From Vibrio sp. 14G-20 (lineage in GTDB: Bacteria; Pseudomonadota; Gammaproteobacteria; Enterobacterales; Vibrionaceae), in contig NZ_JAPHPW010000011.1 of assembly GCF_026241515.1 (NCBI RefSeq), forward strand, positions 62,001 to 126,000: a stretch of DNA of 64,000 bases, given 5' to 3'. Positions 45,160-55,700 of this stretch are shown piece by piece. Both the position numbers and the translations under genes were made by a program. Every line of letters begins with the position of its first letter. Position 1 is the stretch's first letter. Under the pieces are notes generated by a model that made no database searches, was not told the origin of the DNA, and saw only the letters and a program-made list of their open reading frames with translations.

Positions 45160-46551
45160 GTGAAGCAACAGTTTAGATTCGCTTCCATTGCCCTGTTATC
45201 GGCGTTGACCGTAGGTTGTGCGAGTATGTCTGCAGGAAGCCTGTTCAGTCATTACAGCGCACAAAACAAAGCGATCTACCAAGCCGTTAAATCTGGAGAT
45301 TATTCAGAGGCTCAGCAAGAGCTACCAGATTACGCGGCAGGCGACATCCTTGATAACTTTGAAAGAGGCAGAATTAATCTGCTGGATCAAAAATACCCTG
45401 AAAGTAAGGCTTCGTTTGAAGTGGCTGATCAGGCAGTGACTGAGCAGCAACGAAAAGCCGTGATTTCAATCTCAGACAGTGCAACCAGTGTGGGTGCGTT
45501 GGCTGTGAATGACAATATTACCGAGTATGTGCCAGCCGATTACGAGTTGGGCTTTCTTCATCTGTATCTCGGTTTAAATTACCTCAAGAAAAACGATTTA
45601 GAAGGTGCGGTGATCGAAATGCGTCGCGCCAACCAAGTTCAAGAACAAGCGAAGAAGCAACGCGAGGCTGAGTTAGACAAAGCAGCCAGCGATGCGAAGA
45701 AGCAAGGCTTGTCTGCCAATGTGGGTAGCATCCTTGCCAATTACCCTGATGCGGGTAAGAAACTGCAGTCAGTACAGAATGCGTATCTGATGTTCTTGTC
45801 TGGTCTGCTTTATGAAGCTTCAAATGATTTAAACAGCGCCTACGTTGACTATCGTCGTGCTTTGGCTGTGATGCCAGATAACCAAGAAATCATCGATAGA
45901 ACCATGGCAACAGCCGCTCGTTTAGGGATGCGACAAGATTTAGCAACATTAGAAAAACGCTATAAGCAATCTTCTAAACTTAGTGCAGGTGAAGGGCGAG
46001 TGATTGTTCTTCAAGAGCAGAGCGCTGTACAAGCTATGGACAGTTGGCGACTAGATTTACCTGTTTATGACAGTCGCGATCAGGGGGCAATATACTCTCT
46101 TGCGCTGCCATATTACCCAAGTCAAAACGTTGAGCGCTTTTCTGCTTTGCGAATCAGCGGGCAGCCGCTACAAGAGCATTTGATCACTGATGTAAACGCG
46201 ATGGCGCAGAACGATTTATCGGAACGTATGACAAGCATTGTTATTCGCCAAGCGCTACGTGTAGTCGCGAAAGATCGCATTCGTAAAGAAGCAACCAAAG
46301 GCGATGATGTCGGTAATATTTTGTTCAACGTGTGGAACACACTGACAGAGCAACCAGATACTCGTAGTTGGCAATCATTACCGGCAGAGATTAAGAGCAG
46401 TACGTTTGTAGCAAACAGCGGTCAATATACGTTGGAAGCGGGCGCTAGAACGTATGACTTTGATATTCGAGACGGGCAGACCACCTTGGTGTGGATTTCT
46501 CGACAAGGAAACAACGCAACAATGTGGCATAAACAGCTAGGGAGGCTGTAA
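45160..46551 (+). CDS. Periplasmic lipoprotein of the COG3014 family
   Basis: A 463-residue lipoprotein starting with GTG after a GGAG site; lipobox LTVGC at residues 16-20. TPR-like helices follow ('DYELGFLHLYLGLNYLKKNDLEGAVIEMRRANQ', 'LFLSGLLYEASNDLNSAYVDYRRALAV'), then a C-terminal beta-rich part. Its stop overlaps the start of ycfL, and lpoB lies further downstream, so a role in cell-wall synthase control at the outer membrane is a fair inference; no activity is known to me. Confidence 0.85.
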   Translation: MKQQFRFASIALLSALTVGCASMSAGSLFSHYSAQNKAIYQAVKSGDYSEAQQELPDYAAGDILDNFERGRINLLDQKYPESKASFEVADQAVTEQQRKAVISISDSATSVGALAVNDNITEYVPADYELGFLHLYLGLNYLKKNDLEGAVIEMRRANQVQEQAKKQREAELDKAASDAKKQGLSANVGSILANYPDAGKKLQSVQNAYLMFLSGLLYEASNDLNSAYVDYRRALAVMPDNQEIIDRTMATAARLGMRQDLATLEKRYKQSSKLSAGEGRVIVLQEQSAVQAMDSWRLDLPVYDSRDQGAIYSLALPYYPSQNVERFSALRISGQPLQEHLITDVNAMAQNDLSERMTSIVIRQALRVVAKDRIRKEATKGDDVGNILFNVWNTLTEQPDTRSWQSLPAEIKSSTFVANSGQYTLEAGARTYDFDIRDGQTTLVWISRQGNNATMWHKQLGRL

Positions 46552-46934
46552 TGAAAAAGTGGTTAGTGAGCTTAGCAGCGGTTATGGCTCTGGCTGGTTG
46601 TGCTGATAATACAGCTGGCGTAAGGGTTGATAGTCTGACTCAGAACGTTTTCTTTGGTGACAAGGTATTGGGTAGCCGTTTACAGGTTGAAGATATCCGC
46701 ACCGATCTAGTCGACGGTCATACGCGAGGAATCGTGCGTTTAAATAGTAACTATAAAGGCGACCAACATATCCTTTATCGTTTTTACTGGTACGACGATG
46801 CCGGGCTTGAGGTCAACCTAAAACAAGGTCCTTGGAAACAAGCGATTGTTCGTGGCTTTGAAAGCCTTTCGTTGTCGGAAGTGTCGGTAAACCCGAAAGC
46901 GACTCAGTTCCGAGTTCAGTTCCGAGAGCAGTAA
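46551..46934 (+). CDS. ycfL: YcfL family lipoprotein (DUF1425)
   Basis: A 127-residue outer-membrane lipoprotein with lipobox MALAGC and the DUF1425 segment 'LQVEDIRTDLVDGHTRGIVRLNSNYKGDQHILYRFYWYDDAGLEV'. Its ATG shares its first base with the end of the upstream stop (TAATG). Gene order ycfL-lpoB matches E. coli. Function unknown. Confidence 0.88.
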   Translation: MKKWLVSLAAVMALAGCADNTAGVRVDSLTQNVFFGDKVLGSRLQVEDIRTDLVDGHTRGIVRLNSNYKGDQHILYRFYWYDDAGLEVNLKQGPWKQAIVRGFESLSLSEVSVNPKATQFRVQFREQ

Positions 46935-47072
46935 GCTCGATTAGAATAGATTTAGTGACAACTGGCTTTAGTTAACATCGACTAGAGTTTCAGAAAGCGA
47001 ATTCATTGATTCGCACAGACAAGAATTTAAGAGTGTGGGTAACCCCACTCAGTGATAAGTTGAGGAAAAAAA

Positions 47073-47663
47073 ATGAAAAAGAGTGTCATTGCGCTACTAG
47101 GTTTAGCGGTTATTTTAGGCGGTTGTTCGAACAAGGTAAGCTACGGTGATGCACAAGCAGTAGAAACCACGACAATCGATTTCGGTTCAACTGACCTTCA
47201 AACGATTGCGGGTGAAATGGTCGATAGCATGATGGCTTCTGGTTCAGTGTCTTACATTACTCGTGAACAGCGTCCAATCGTGTTCGTTGAGCGAATCAAG
47301 AACAAAACAAGTGAGCACATCGATACTGAGTCAATCACTGACACAATCAGTACTAAGATGCTGAACTCTGGAAAGTTCCGTTTCGTTGATATGGACCGTG
47401 TAGAGTCTGTTCGTGATCAACTGAACTTCCAAAACAACGATGAGCTTGTAAACCAAAGTTCAGCGATTCAATTCGGTAAAATGGTTGGTGCTCAGTACAT
47501 GCTGTACGGCAACCTATCAAGCATCGTTAAGAAAGCGGGTAGCGATGAAGACGTATACTACAAAATGACGATGCGTCTAATGGATCTTGAGTCTGGCTTG
47601 ATTGAATGGGCTGACGAGACTGAAATCCGTAAGCAACAATCTAAGAGCCTACTAGGCCTTTAA
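47073..47663 (+). CDS. lpoB: Penicillin-binding protein activator LpoB
   Basis: A 196-residue outer-membrane lipoprotein (lipobox LGGC) with the LpoB globular domain: 'RPIVFVERIKNKTSEHIDTESITDTISTKMLNSGKFRFVDMDRVESVRDQLNFQ', 'GKMVGAQYMLYGNLSSI' and 'MRLMDLESGLIEWADE'. LpoB stimulates the peptidoglycan synthase PBP1b. It is shorter than E. coli LpoB because the long Pro-rich linker is missing. A 138-bp gap separates it from ycfL and a terminator follows. Confidence 0.93.
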   Translation: MKKSVIALLGLAVILGGCSNKVSYGDAQAVETTTIDFGSTDLQTIAGEMVDSMMASGSVSYITREQRPIVFVERIKNKTSEHIDTESITDTISTKMLNSGKFRFVDMDRVESVRDQLNFQNNDELVNQSSAIQFGKMVGAQYMLYGNLSSIVKKAGSDEDVYYKMTMRLMDLESGLIEWADETEIRKQQSKSLLGL

Positions 47664-47787
47664 TTTCGCTTACTTGCCAACTATGCGCGGCTGGATTTGA
47701 CAATGTCTAGTATTGGCAAGGCTTAATCTTGACAGCGTATAGCTTGGTCACACGCCAATGCAGTGCATGATGTGCTGTTTGTGAAGA

Positions 47788-47816
47788 GACACTGGCTTTT
47801 GGTCAGTGTCTTTTTT
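47788..47816 (+). terminator. Terminator of lpoB
   Basis: GACACTG-(loop)-CAGTGTC followed by six T, just before the thiK-like gene. Confidence 0.88.
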
Positions 47817-47848
47817 GTAGGGAATGAAGACGCTTATGGGGAAGAGCA

Positions 47849-48703
47849 ATGGCAATTTTTTCTTGGTCTGAGGCTAAGCTTCTTGATACCAGTTTGAGTT
47901 CGCTGGATGGTTATTTTTCTGAGCCTCCAGTTAGAGCGCAGACATTAACTGGCGGTTTGACCAATCGATGTTGGAAGTTGGTTGATGCCGAGGACACTGC
48001 CTATGTGTGGCGTCCAATCACACCGATCACTAAAGCCTTCTTTATTTCTCGTCATGAAGAGTATCAAGTGCTCTCGACAATTGAACGTCTTGGTATTGGA
48101 CCAAGCCCTAAGGTGGTAAATGAGCAGGGTTTATTGGTTGAGTGGATTGCGGGAGAGACACTTTACGAAGATCTAGAACTCGATGAACTGTTGAAAACGC
48201 TGATCTCTGTACATCTGGTTAATACTGCGCGATTACCACTGCAACCATTCAGTTTCACGGCGCGAGTCGATCACTATTGGCTGCAGCTTGATGCGACTCA
48301 TAAGACCGAAGCCTGCACTAAGATTTATCAAGAGTGGCGTGTGGCTCCGAGTATTACTAATGTTGACCTGTCTTTATGCCATTTTGACTTGGGTGGTTAT
48401 AACCTAGTGAGAAACAGTGATGGCATTAATATTATTGATTGGGAGTATGCTGCGCTAGCAGACCCTAGGCTCGACTTAACATTAACCATTGCTGTTGCTG
48501 GAGTGCCAGTCACAGAAGCGGTTGAGAAGTACTGTCAGCTAAGAGGTATCTATGATGTTCAGCCTTGGCTTGATGGTGTAGAAGCATGGTTACCAAGAAG
48601 CCAAATGATGGCGATGCTGTGGTATTTACTTGCTCATCAGCTTTGGGGTGATGAAAATTATCTGCGTGAAGCGGAGGCTCTGAATCACACTTTATGTAGC
48701 TAG
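47849..48703 (+). CDS. thiK: Aminoglycoside-phosphotransferase-fold kinase, thiamine kinase-like
   Basis: A 284-residue small-molecule kinase of the choline/APH type. Catalytic loop 'LCHFDLGGYNLV' (HxDxxxxN form) and Mg-binding 'IDWEYAALADPRLDL' are intact; the N-lobe has 'LTGGLTNRCWKL'. The position between lpoB and ycfP corresponds to ycfN/thiK of E. coli, which phosphorylates thiamine. The substrate is inferred only from synteny; nagZ, which follows thiK in E. coli, is absent. Confidence 0.8.
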   Translation: MAIFSWSEAKLLDTSLSSLDGYFSEPPVRAQTLTGGLTNRCWKLVDAEDTAYVWRPITPITKAFFISRHEEYQVLSTIERLGIGPSPKVVNEQGLLVEWIAGETLYEDLELDELLKTLISVHLVNTARLPLQPFSFTARVDHYWLQLDATHKTEACTKIYQEWRVAPSITNVDLSLCHFDLGGYNLVRNSDGINIIDWEYAALADPRLDLTLTIAVAGVPVTEAVEKYCQLRGIYDVQPWLDGVEAWLPRSQMMAMLWYLLAHQLWGDENYLREAEALNHTLCS

Positions 48704-48811
48704 GATCACGTTTAGGAAGTGAAAAATATAATTTCTCAGCTGTTACCTTTAAAACCTTGTTTTTCGTGTTAGATTGATCAAAACGTACCAATATTTAACG
48801 GGGGAGGTACT

Positions 48812-49351
48812 ATGATTATCTATCTACATGGCTTCGACTCAACAAGCCCGGGCAATCACGAAAAAATACTGCAGTTGCAATTCATTGATGATGACGTGCG
48901 CTTCATCAACTACAGTACTTTGCATCCAAAACACGATATGCAGCATCTGCTAAAAGAAGTGCATAAAGTGATAGAGCAATCCAATGATCCGCATCCCATT
49001 ATTTGTGGTGTAGGTTTAGGTGGTTTTTGGTCTGAGCGTATTGGTTTCTTATGTGGGATTAAGCAGGTGGTGTTCAACCCGAACCTGCAACCAGAGAACA
49101 ACATGGTAGGTCGAATTGACCGCCCAGAAGAGTACGAAGACATCGCAACTAAATGTGTTGCTCAATACCGCATGAAAAACAAAGGACGCTGTTTAGTTGT
49201 GCTTTCTCGTGAAGATGAAATTCACGATAATACTAAAACAGCTGCCGCGCTAGAAGATTACTACGATGTAATCTGGGATGAGAAAGAGAATCATAAATTC
49301 AAAAAAATCTCTCAACATCTTCAAGCAATGAAAGCGTTCAAAAACGCTTAA
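48812..49351 (+). CDS. ycfP: YcfP esterase-like protein (UPF0227)
   Basis: A 179-residue alpha/beta-hydrolase-like protein nearly collinear with E. coli YcfP: '[24 protein letters not shown]', '[20 protein letters not shown]', '[29 protein letters not shown]' and '[16 protein letters not shown]'. The nucleophile elbow reads GVGLGG, lacking the usual Ser, so it may not be an active esterase. Lies before ndh, as in E. coli. Confidence 0.93.
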   Translation: MIIYLHGFDSTSPGNHEKILQLQFIDDDVRFINYSTLHPKHDMQHLLKEVHKVIEQSNDPHPIICGVGLGGFWSERIGFLCGIKQVVFNPNLQPENNMVGRIDRPEEYEDIATKCVAQYRMKNKGRCLVVLSREDEIHDNTKTAAALEDYYDVIWDEKENHKFKKISQHLQAMKAFKNA

Positions 49352-49369
49352 TCAACCTGGATGTTTTAT

Positions 49370-49400
49370 AAAAGCAGCACTCTATGAGCGCTGCTTTTTT
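49370..49400 (+). terminator. Terminator of ycfP
   Basis: AAAAGCAGC-A-CTC-TAT-GAG-C-GCTGCTTTT hairpin with T run. Confidence 0.85.
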
Positions 49401-49862
49401 ACATCTGAACCCAAGAGATTTTGTTTCATAAAACAATTATCGCTGTTTTATCGGTGAGTTTGAGCATTTACAGATAAGTTTGCACAAACGTTAATTAATT
49501 AGTCGCGAATCCTTATTGAGGGTAAGGATTTTTTTGTTGCGGTCATCTGTTTGCTATATATAATGTTCCCAAGAAAAATATTTTGATAAATATCAAAAAA
49601 AATTGAGAGCGAGTGAAAAAACTTGCCCATAATTTGTGTTCTATCTCTCAGGTAGGCGCCTTTTTTATCCATGTGAGCAGAGCGACAAACGAATGTTTGT
49701 TGTTTGTAACCCCTCTAACTACTCGGTGAGCTGTCGTTATTCTTTTTCGCGGTTATCCAATATGTCACAGCCTTATCAACAAGGCCGAGTAGATATATAG
49801 AATTTATCGGTTGGAGTAATCGAACCGAACCCCATTTATTCATTTTGTAGAGGATTGTCATT
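49401..49862. other. Regulatory region and leader of ndh
   Basis: About 460 bp without a gene. It contains a candidate promoter (TTGCGG at 49537-49542, 16-bp spacer, TATAAT at 49559-49564) and a perfect FNR box just downstream of its expected start. The transcript would have a leader of about 290 bases; I recognise no riboswitch in it. Confidence 0.6.
49583..49596. promoter_or_regulatory. FNR box in ndh promoter
   Basis: TTGATAAATATCAA matches FNR consensus TTGAT-N4-ATCAA at every fixed base. It is centred about 20 bp after the predicted transcription start of the TTGCGG/TATAAT promoter, a position fitting repression. FNR represses ndh in E. coli, so anaerobic shut-off of ndh is expected. 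Confidence 0.75.
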
Positions 49863-51152
49863 GTGACAAAAATTATCGTAGTAGGCGGCGGTGCTGGTGG
49901 TTTAGAACTAGCAACTAAGCTAGGCCGCACTTTAGGTCGTAAGAAACGTGCCCAGATTACTCTGGTAGACCGTAAAGCAAGCCACCTATGGAAACCATTA
50001 CTTCATGAAGTAGCAACTGGCTCATTGGATGAAGGTGTTGATGCATTAAGCTACCGCGCACATGCAAAAAACCACTACTTCGATTTCCAAATGGGCAGCC
50101 TGAACGACATCGATCGTGAACGTAAAGTGATTGCACTAAGCGAACTGAAAGATGACCACGGTGAATTGCTGATGCCAAGCCGTGAACTTGAATACGATAT
50201 TCTTGTGATGGCGCTAGGTTCTACGTCAAACGATTTCAACACTCCAGGCGTTCGTGACAACTGTATTTTCCTTGATAGTCCAGAACAAGCACACCGTTTC
50301 CGTACAGAAATGAACAACCAGTTCTTAAAGCTTCACGCTAAGAACGGTCAAGGTACGGTAGACATCGCGATTGTTGGCGCGGGTGCAACAGGTGTTGAGC
50401 TTTCTGCAGAGCTTCACAACGCAGTTAAAGAGCTTCGCACTTACGGCTTCGGTGATCTAGATTCAAGCAAGCTGAATGTTAACCTTGTAGAAGCAGGTGA
50501 GCGTATTCTTCCAGCTCTGCCTCCTCGTATTTCAAGTGCAGCACACTCTGAGCTAACGAAGCTTGGTGTGAACGTTCGTACTAATACTATGGTGACTCAA
50601 GCGGATTCTGACGGCTTAACAACCAAAGACGGCGATAAGATCCCAGCTCAAATCATGGTATGGGCAGCAGGTATCAAAGCACCAGACTTCATGAAAGATA
50701 TCGGTGGTCTTGAGACGAACCGTATCAACCAGTTGGTTGTGAAAAACACGCTGCAAACAACACTGGATGACAACATCTTTGCTATCGGTGACTTGGCACA
50801 ATGTACACAAGCAGATGGTTCATTCGTTCCACCACGTGCACAAGCAGCTCACCAAATGGCAAGCTGCGCATTCAGCAACATCATTGCTAAGTTGAACGGT
50901 CGTGACCTGAAAGACTACATCTACAAAGATAAAGGCTCGCTAGTTTCACTAAGCCGTTTCTCTACGGTAGGTAGCTTGATGGGTAACCTGACTAAAGGTT
51001 CGATGATGGTTGAAGGTCGTATTGCTCGTGTGGTTTACATCTCTTTGTACCGCATGCACCAGATGGCGCTTCACGGCTTGATCAAAACATCACTGATGAT
51101 GTTGGTTGGTCGTATTAACCGTGTACTTCGTCCAAACCTGAAGCTTCACTAA
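49863..51152 (+). CDS. ndh: NADH dehydrogenase type II (NADH:quinone oxidoreductase)
   Basis: A 429-residue FAD enzyme, starting with GTG or the first Met codon at 49863. N-terminal dinucleotide motif '[18 protein letters not shown]' and second one '[19 protein letters not shown]' (about 175), then 'VWAAGIKAP' and '[11 protein letters not shown]' for FAD. C-terminal amphipathic part ([21 protein letters not shown]) anchors it on the inner membrane. It oxidises NADH without pumping protons and feeds quinol to oxidases such as CyoABCD in this window. Confidence 0.95.
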   Translation: MTKIIVVGGGAGGLELATKLGRTLGRKKRAQITLVDRKASHLWKPLLHEVATGSLDEGVDALSYRAHAKNHYFDFQMGSLNDIDRERKVIALSELKDDHGELLMPSRELEYDILVMALGSTSNDFNTPGVRDNCIFLDSPEQAHRFRTEMNNQFLKLHAKNGQGTVDIAIVGAGATGVELSAELHNAVKELRTYGFGDLDSSKLNVNLVEAGERILPALPPRISSAAHSELTKLGVNVRTNTMVTQADSDGLTTKDGDKIPAQIMVWAAGIKAPDFMKDIGGLETNRINQLVVKNTLQTTLDDNIFAIGDLAQCTQADGSFVPPRAQAAHQMASCAFSNIIAKLNGRDLKDYIYKDKGSLVSLSRFSTVGSLMGNLTKGSMMVEGRIARVVYISLYRMHQMALHGLIKTSLMMLVGRINRVLRPNLKLH

Positions 51153-51187
51153 TCAGGTAAGCCTTCTAAGTGCATTACGCTGATAAT

Positions 51188-51215
51188 AAAAAAGAGCTCT
51201 TCGGGGCTCTTTTTT
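51188..51215 (+). terminator. Terminator of ndh
   Basis: AAAAAAGAGCTC-TTCG-GGGCTCTTTTTT hairpin with tetraloop and T run. Confidence 0.9.
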
Positions 51216-51263
51216 GATCGTGTCGATTATGTGCTATCACTCGTATTGAACTAACTTTTGCTG

Positions 51264-51809
51264 TTAAGACGTTGGAGGTAGCACAGAATAAACCACGCCA
51301 TCTTTTGACTTACCGTTAAACAGAAATCGATTCTTGGCAATGGTTTCTCGCTCAGCGCCACACTTCTCTATCAGCTTTTGGCTTGGTAGGTTCTCGGTAT
51401 CACAGACAATCTCCAAACGCGTTAACTTGAGTTGCGCGAAGCAGAATTCAAATAGGGCGAGCATCGCTTCTTTGGCGATCCCTCTCTTTTGAAAGTCATC
51501 ACCCACCCAATAACCTAAGCTCGCCATATTAAAGGTGTGGTAAAGCTCATTGATCGCAACCATACCGACTAACTTGTCGCTTTTTCGTTCAAAGATGCCA
51601 AAGCCAAACGCATCGGCTTTCACCCAGTTTAAGCGAGTCGCTAGAATAAACTTCTCGGCTTCGACGATAGAAAACTCGCTACGATACCAGTCGACCCATG
51701 GCAGTAAGCTAGGGGAGGACTTAACCAGCTGAGAAAATTCTTGAGCATCTGAGGCCTCAATGATTTTAAGGCTAAGGTTTTTTGTGTTGATCTGAAATTC
51801 AGGGCTCAT
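51264..51809 (-). CDS. GNAT acetyltransferase, RimL/RimJ type
   Basis: A 181-residue protein of the ribosomal-protein N-acetyltransferase class. GNAT motif A appears as 'GYWVGDDFQKRGIAKEAMLALFEFCF', followed by 'LTRLEIVCDTENLPSQKLIEKCGAERE', both diagnostic. Substrate likely a protein N-terminus, but antibiotic or small-molecule substrates are possible. ATG 51809 is preferred to a TTG at 51821. Confidence 0.85.
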   Translation of the reverse strand: MSPEFQINTKNLSLKIIEASDAQEFSQLVKSSPSLLPWVDWYRSEFSIVEAEKFILATRLNWVKADAFGFGIFERKSDKLVGMVAINELYHTFNMASLGYWVGDDFQKRGIAKEAMLALFEFCFAQLKLTRLEIVCDTENLPSQKLIEKCGAERETIAKNRFLFNGKSKDGVVYSVLPPTS

Positions 51810-51869
51810 AGGACGTACCAAGTAACGTGTAAATGTTAGGTAAGGGCGTGAATATAGCCTGTACTAATA

Positions 51870-51894
51870 AAACGCCCTCACAATGGAGGGCGTA
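51870..51894 (-). terminator. Terminator of plzB-mfd-csiV
   Basis: ACGCCCTC-CATTGT-GAGGGCGT on the minus strand with a T run (TTTTATT). About 55 bp after the csiV stop. Confidence 0.85.
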
Positions 51895-51950
51895 TTGATA
51901 CAGTTCTATATAAGAATAGCTGAGTTGTTGAGCTACTCTTATTACGCTAG

Positions 51951-52733
51951 TTATTGCGCTACGCGTCGAACTTGAATCACCATTCCAAGAAGTGGGTGGT
52001 CAAGATAGTGAGTTTCTGTACTGCGCATACGACGTTTTTGGTCCATGCGGTAGCTCTTAAGGAACTCTTGTACTTCAACTGTCGGAGAAATCTCAGTTAG
52101 GTTGCCCACTTGAACGTTACTTTCTGCACCACTTACTGGTGAATCTAGCTCGATTTGTTGCTCTTGTAGAGTCACTTCACGAACGCTTGGCGCTTTTAAA
52201 TCCAATGTCGTTTCAGCGTATAGGTAATGCTGAACGTAGATTTGTAGCTTGCCGTCTAATTCGTAGAGTGGTTTGTCAATAGTCTCTTCTTGGAAGCCAT
52301 CAGCACCTGTTGTTGTAGCTGTGGTGGTTGTAACCGCACCTTTTTCAGAGCCATCAGCATTAAATTGTTTAGAGAAATCTTTACCTGCTTGAATGTGGAA
52401 AACAGGTGCAGAGCTCTTACCTTGGTCACCTTGACGCCAAGCGGTATGCATCAGAACTTCAAAGCCAGCGTGTTTACGTAACTTGTCTTTCTGAGGCGTT
52501 AACTTGTATTCCGAGTAAGGCAGCATTTGAACGCCTTTCTTTGCTCGGTATTGGGTATCTTGAAATGAACCAACGCGCTCAAGTGAAATCTTAGGCTGTG
52601 TATTTGGCCAAGATTCGTTCACCTTCTCTGCATCAACAGCGCGCTTAAAAATGATCACTTCTATATCAAATTGTCTCTGCGCCAAACTTGGCAGTGAGAC
52701 GAACAATAGTAGCAGTGGGATCAGTCTTTTCAT
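51951..52733 (-). CDS. csiV: Periplasmic cell-shape protein CsiV
   Basis: A 260-residue secreted protein (signal peptide ending SLA-Q) with 'FDIEVIIFKRAVDAEKVNESWPNTQP' and the C-terminal 'MRSTETHYLDHPLLGMVIQVRRV' seen in CsiV of vibrios. CsiV binds peptidoglycan and is needed for growth via PBP1a/LpoA in V. cholerae. It lies 63 bp downstream of mfd; a small hairpin without T-tail (CCAGCCG/CGGCTGG, 52748-52766) lies between, so they probably share a transcript. Confidence 0.88.
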   Translation of the reverse strand: MKRLIPLLLLFVSLPSLAQRQFDIEVIIFKRAVDAEKVNESWPNTQPKISLERVGSFQDTQYRAKKGVQMLPYSEYKLTPQKDKLRKHAGFEVLMHTAWRQGDQGKSSAPVFHIQAGKDFSKQFNADGSEKGAVTTTTATTTGADGFQEETIDKPLYELDGKLQIYVQHYLYAETTLDLKAPSVREVTLQEQQIELDSPVSGAESNVQVGNLTEISPTVEVQEFLKSYRMDQKRRMRSTETHYLDHPLLGMVIQVRRVAQ

Positions 52734-52796
52734 TTTTACTCCGTCTTCCAGCCGAACTACCGGCTGGATAATTTATATGTGCAAGTGGATTGGGCT

Positions 52797-55700
52797 TTAT
52801 GCTGAAGGCAGCAAGTTTTGTCTGAATTCGCCCAATAAATCACTAACAAATTGAATTCGTTTCCGTCTGTCGACCAATGGTATCGTAAACTTGAACTTTG
52901 TTGGTCCTTCCATTGAAAACTTTTGCGGTTGAGATTGCAACAGTTTAACAAGGTAGGCCGGGTTTATGTCAGCATCCGGGTAGAATTCTAAGAATCCACC
53001 CTTATCGTGAGCCTCAATTTTCTTCGCTTTGATAGACGCTGCGGCTAATTTTAGCTCAGAAACTGACAACAAGTTCTTGGTTGCATCAGGCAAAAGGCCG
53101 AAGCGATCAATCAGCTCGACTTTCAACTCGGCCAATTCGTCGGTGTCACTCACACTCGCAATGCGCTTATAGGTAGACAAACGTGTATTGATGTCTGGGA
53201 TGTAGTCATCTGGCAATAGTGCTGGAAGACGCATCTCAATTTCAGTTTGTTCACGCAGTAGGTCATCAAGTGATGGTTCTCGACCTTCTTTCAATGCTTC
53301 AACCGCTTGTTCAAGCATCTCCATGTACAAGGTGAAACCAACCGACTGGATTTGGCCACTCTGTTCATCACCTAACAACTCACCTGCGCCACGAATCTCC
53401 AAGTCATGGGTTGCTAGGGTAAAGCCTGCGCCCAAGTCTTCGAGTGAAGCTATCGCATCCAATCGCTTGATCGCATCTTTGGTCATTGCTTTAGGGTGTG
53501 GTGTCAACAAGTAAGCATAAGCTTGGTGGTGAGAACGACCCACACGCCCACGTAATTGGTGCAACTGTGCTAAACCAAGGTTATCGGCTCTGTCCATTAA
53601 GATGGTGTTCGCTGTTGGTACGTCGATACCGGTTTCGATGATGGTTGTACACACTAGCAAGTTAAAACGCTGGTGATAGAAGTCATTCATGATGCGTTCT
53701 AGCTCTCGCTCTCGCATCTGACCATGAGCTACGGTAACGCGCGCTTCTGGAATCAGTTTCTGTAGTGATTCGGCTGTTTTCTCAATTGTGTCGACTTGGT
53801 TGTGCAGGAAATAAACCTGACCACCACGCATGATCTCACGCAGTACCGCTTCTCTGACGATCGCATCATCACTCTCGCGGACGAAGGTTTTAATTGCCAA
53901 GCGTCGTGCTGGCGGTGTGGCGATGATAGACAAGTCACGCATACCACTCATTGCCATATTCAACGTTCGTGGAATAGGCGTGGCGGTTAGCGTTAGGATG
54001 TCGACATCCGCTCGCATCGCTTTCACTTTCTCTTTCTGGCGCACACCGAAACGGTGCTCTTCATCGACAACCAACAAGCCAAGATCTTTAAACTTAAGGT
54101 CACTGGAAAGCAGCTTGTGAGTACCCACCAAGATGTCGACCTTACCGTCGGCAACATCTTGCATGATCAATTTCTGTTCTTTAGCTGATTTAAATCGCGA
54201 CAGAACTTCGACACGTATCGGTTGGTTCGCGAAACGGTCTCGGAAGTTTTCAAAGTGTTGCTGAGCAAGTAGCGTCGTTGGTACTAACACAGCCACTTGT
54301 TTGCTGTTGTCGGTACATACGAATGCCGCGCGCATCGCGACTTCGGTTTTACCAAAGCCAACATCACCACACACCAAACGGTCCATGGCCTTTGCTTGGC
54401 ACATGTCAGACATAACAGCATTGATGGCCATTGCTTGGTCATCGGTTTCTTCAAATGGGAAACCAGACTTGAAGGTTGCGTATTGGCCACGGTCGAGTAC
54501 AAACTTGTAGCCAGGTTTTAGCTCGCGCTTAGCGTAAACATCAAGTAGCTCTGCTGCAACGTCACGGACTTTCTCTGCGGCGCGTTTTCGAGCTTTTTGC
54601 CATGCTTCGCCACCGAGTTTATGTAGCGGTGCTGAATCTTCAGCGCCACCAGAGTAACGTCCGATTAAGTTTAAAGAAGCAACTGGTACGTAGAGCTTGG
54701 CATCATTTTGATACTCAAGCGTTACGTATTCTGTTTTCATACCACCCGCTTCAAGTGTTTGCAGGCCGATGTAGCGACCAATACCGTGGTCAATGTGAAC
54801 AACAGGTTGACCTGGTTTAAGTTCAGCTAAGTGACGAATGACAGTATCGCTGTTAACGCTTTTCTTGTCTTTCTTACGACGTTGTACAACGCGATCACCT
54901 AACAGGTCGCTTTCACAGACAAGGGCGATGTTTTGCTCGTCGTGGATAAAGCCATGCTCAGCAGAACCTAGGATCAGGGTGAACTTATCTTTACCTTTAA
55001 TCGCCGCGTCGAGGTTTTCAACTTCGCTTGGACGAACTTTGATGCCGTGAAGCAATTCACTCAGTGCTTCACGGCGGCCTTCAGACTCAACCGAAAAAAC
55101 CACTTTGCCATCGAAGGCTTCAGTGAATTTTCTTAGGTTAGACAAAGGTTCTTTATTCTGATGTTGAACGCTGAGATCAGGCAGAGACACAACCGGAAGG
55201 TTGGTACGTCCCGCTTTCTCTTCTATTGAATCTAAGCTCAGATTGACTTGCGGCTTCTGTTTGAAGTGTGCGAACAGCTCGTCTTTCTTCAGCCAAAGTT
55301 GTTCAGGCGTGAGCAGTGGTCGTAATGGGTCAACACCGCGCTGTTCGTATCGATGAGCAACGTCCGTTAGGAATGAATCTACAGCAGTCTCGACATCACC
55401 TAGAATCAGGAGTTGCGCTTCATCGGCAACGTAATCAAACAAGGTTTCAGTGTGATCGAAGAACAGCGGCTGCCAATACTCGATACCAGCAGGCCAAGTA
55501 CCCTTAGAAACCTGCATATAAACCGATTCTGGTTCACGACGTGCATCGAATTTTTGACGCCAGCGAATTCGGAAATCTTCTATTGCGCTTTCTGAGGTTG
55601 GAAACTCGTGTGCTGGCAGTAAACGGATCTCAGAGATGTCTTCGATAGAGCGCTGGTTTTCAGGATCGAAAGTACGAATAGTGTCGATCTCGTCATCGAA

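Noticed and set aside
54284..54521. Several overlapping frames inside mfd
   Set aside because: They lie in other frames of a 1153-codon conserved gene and show no independent signals.
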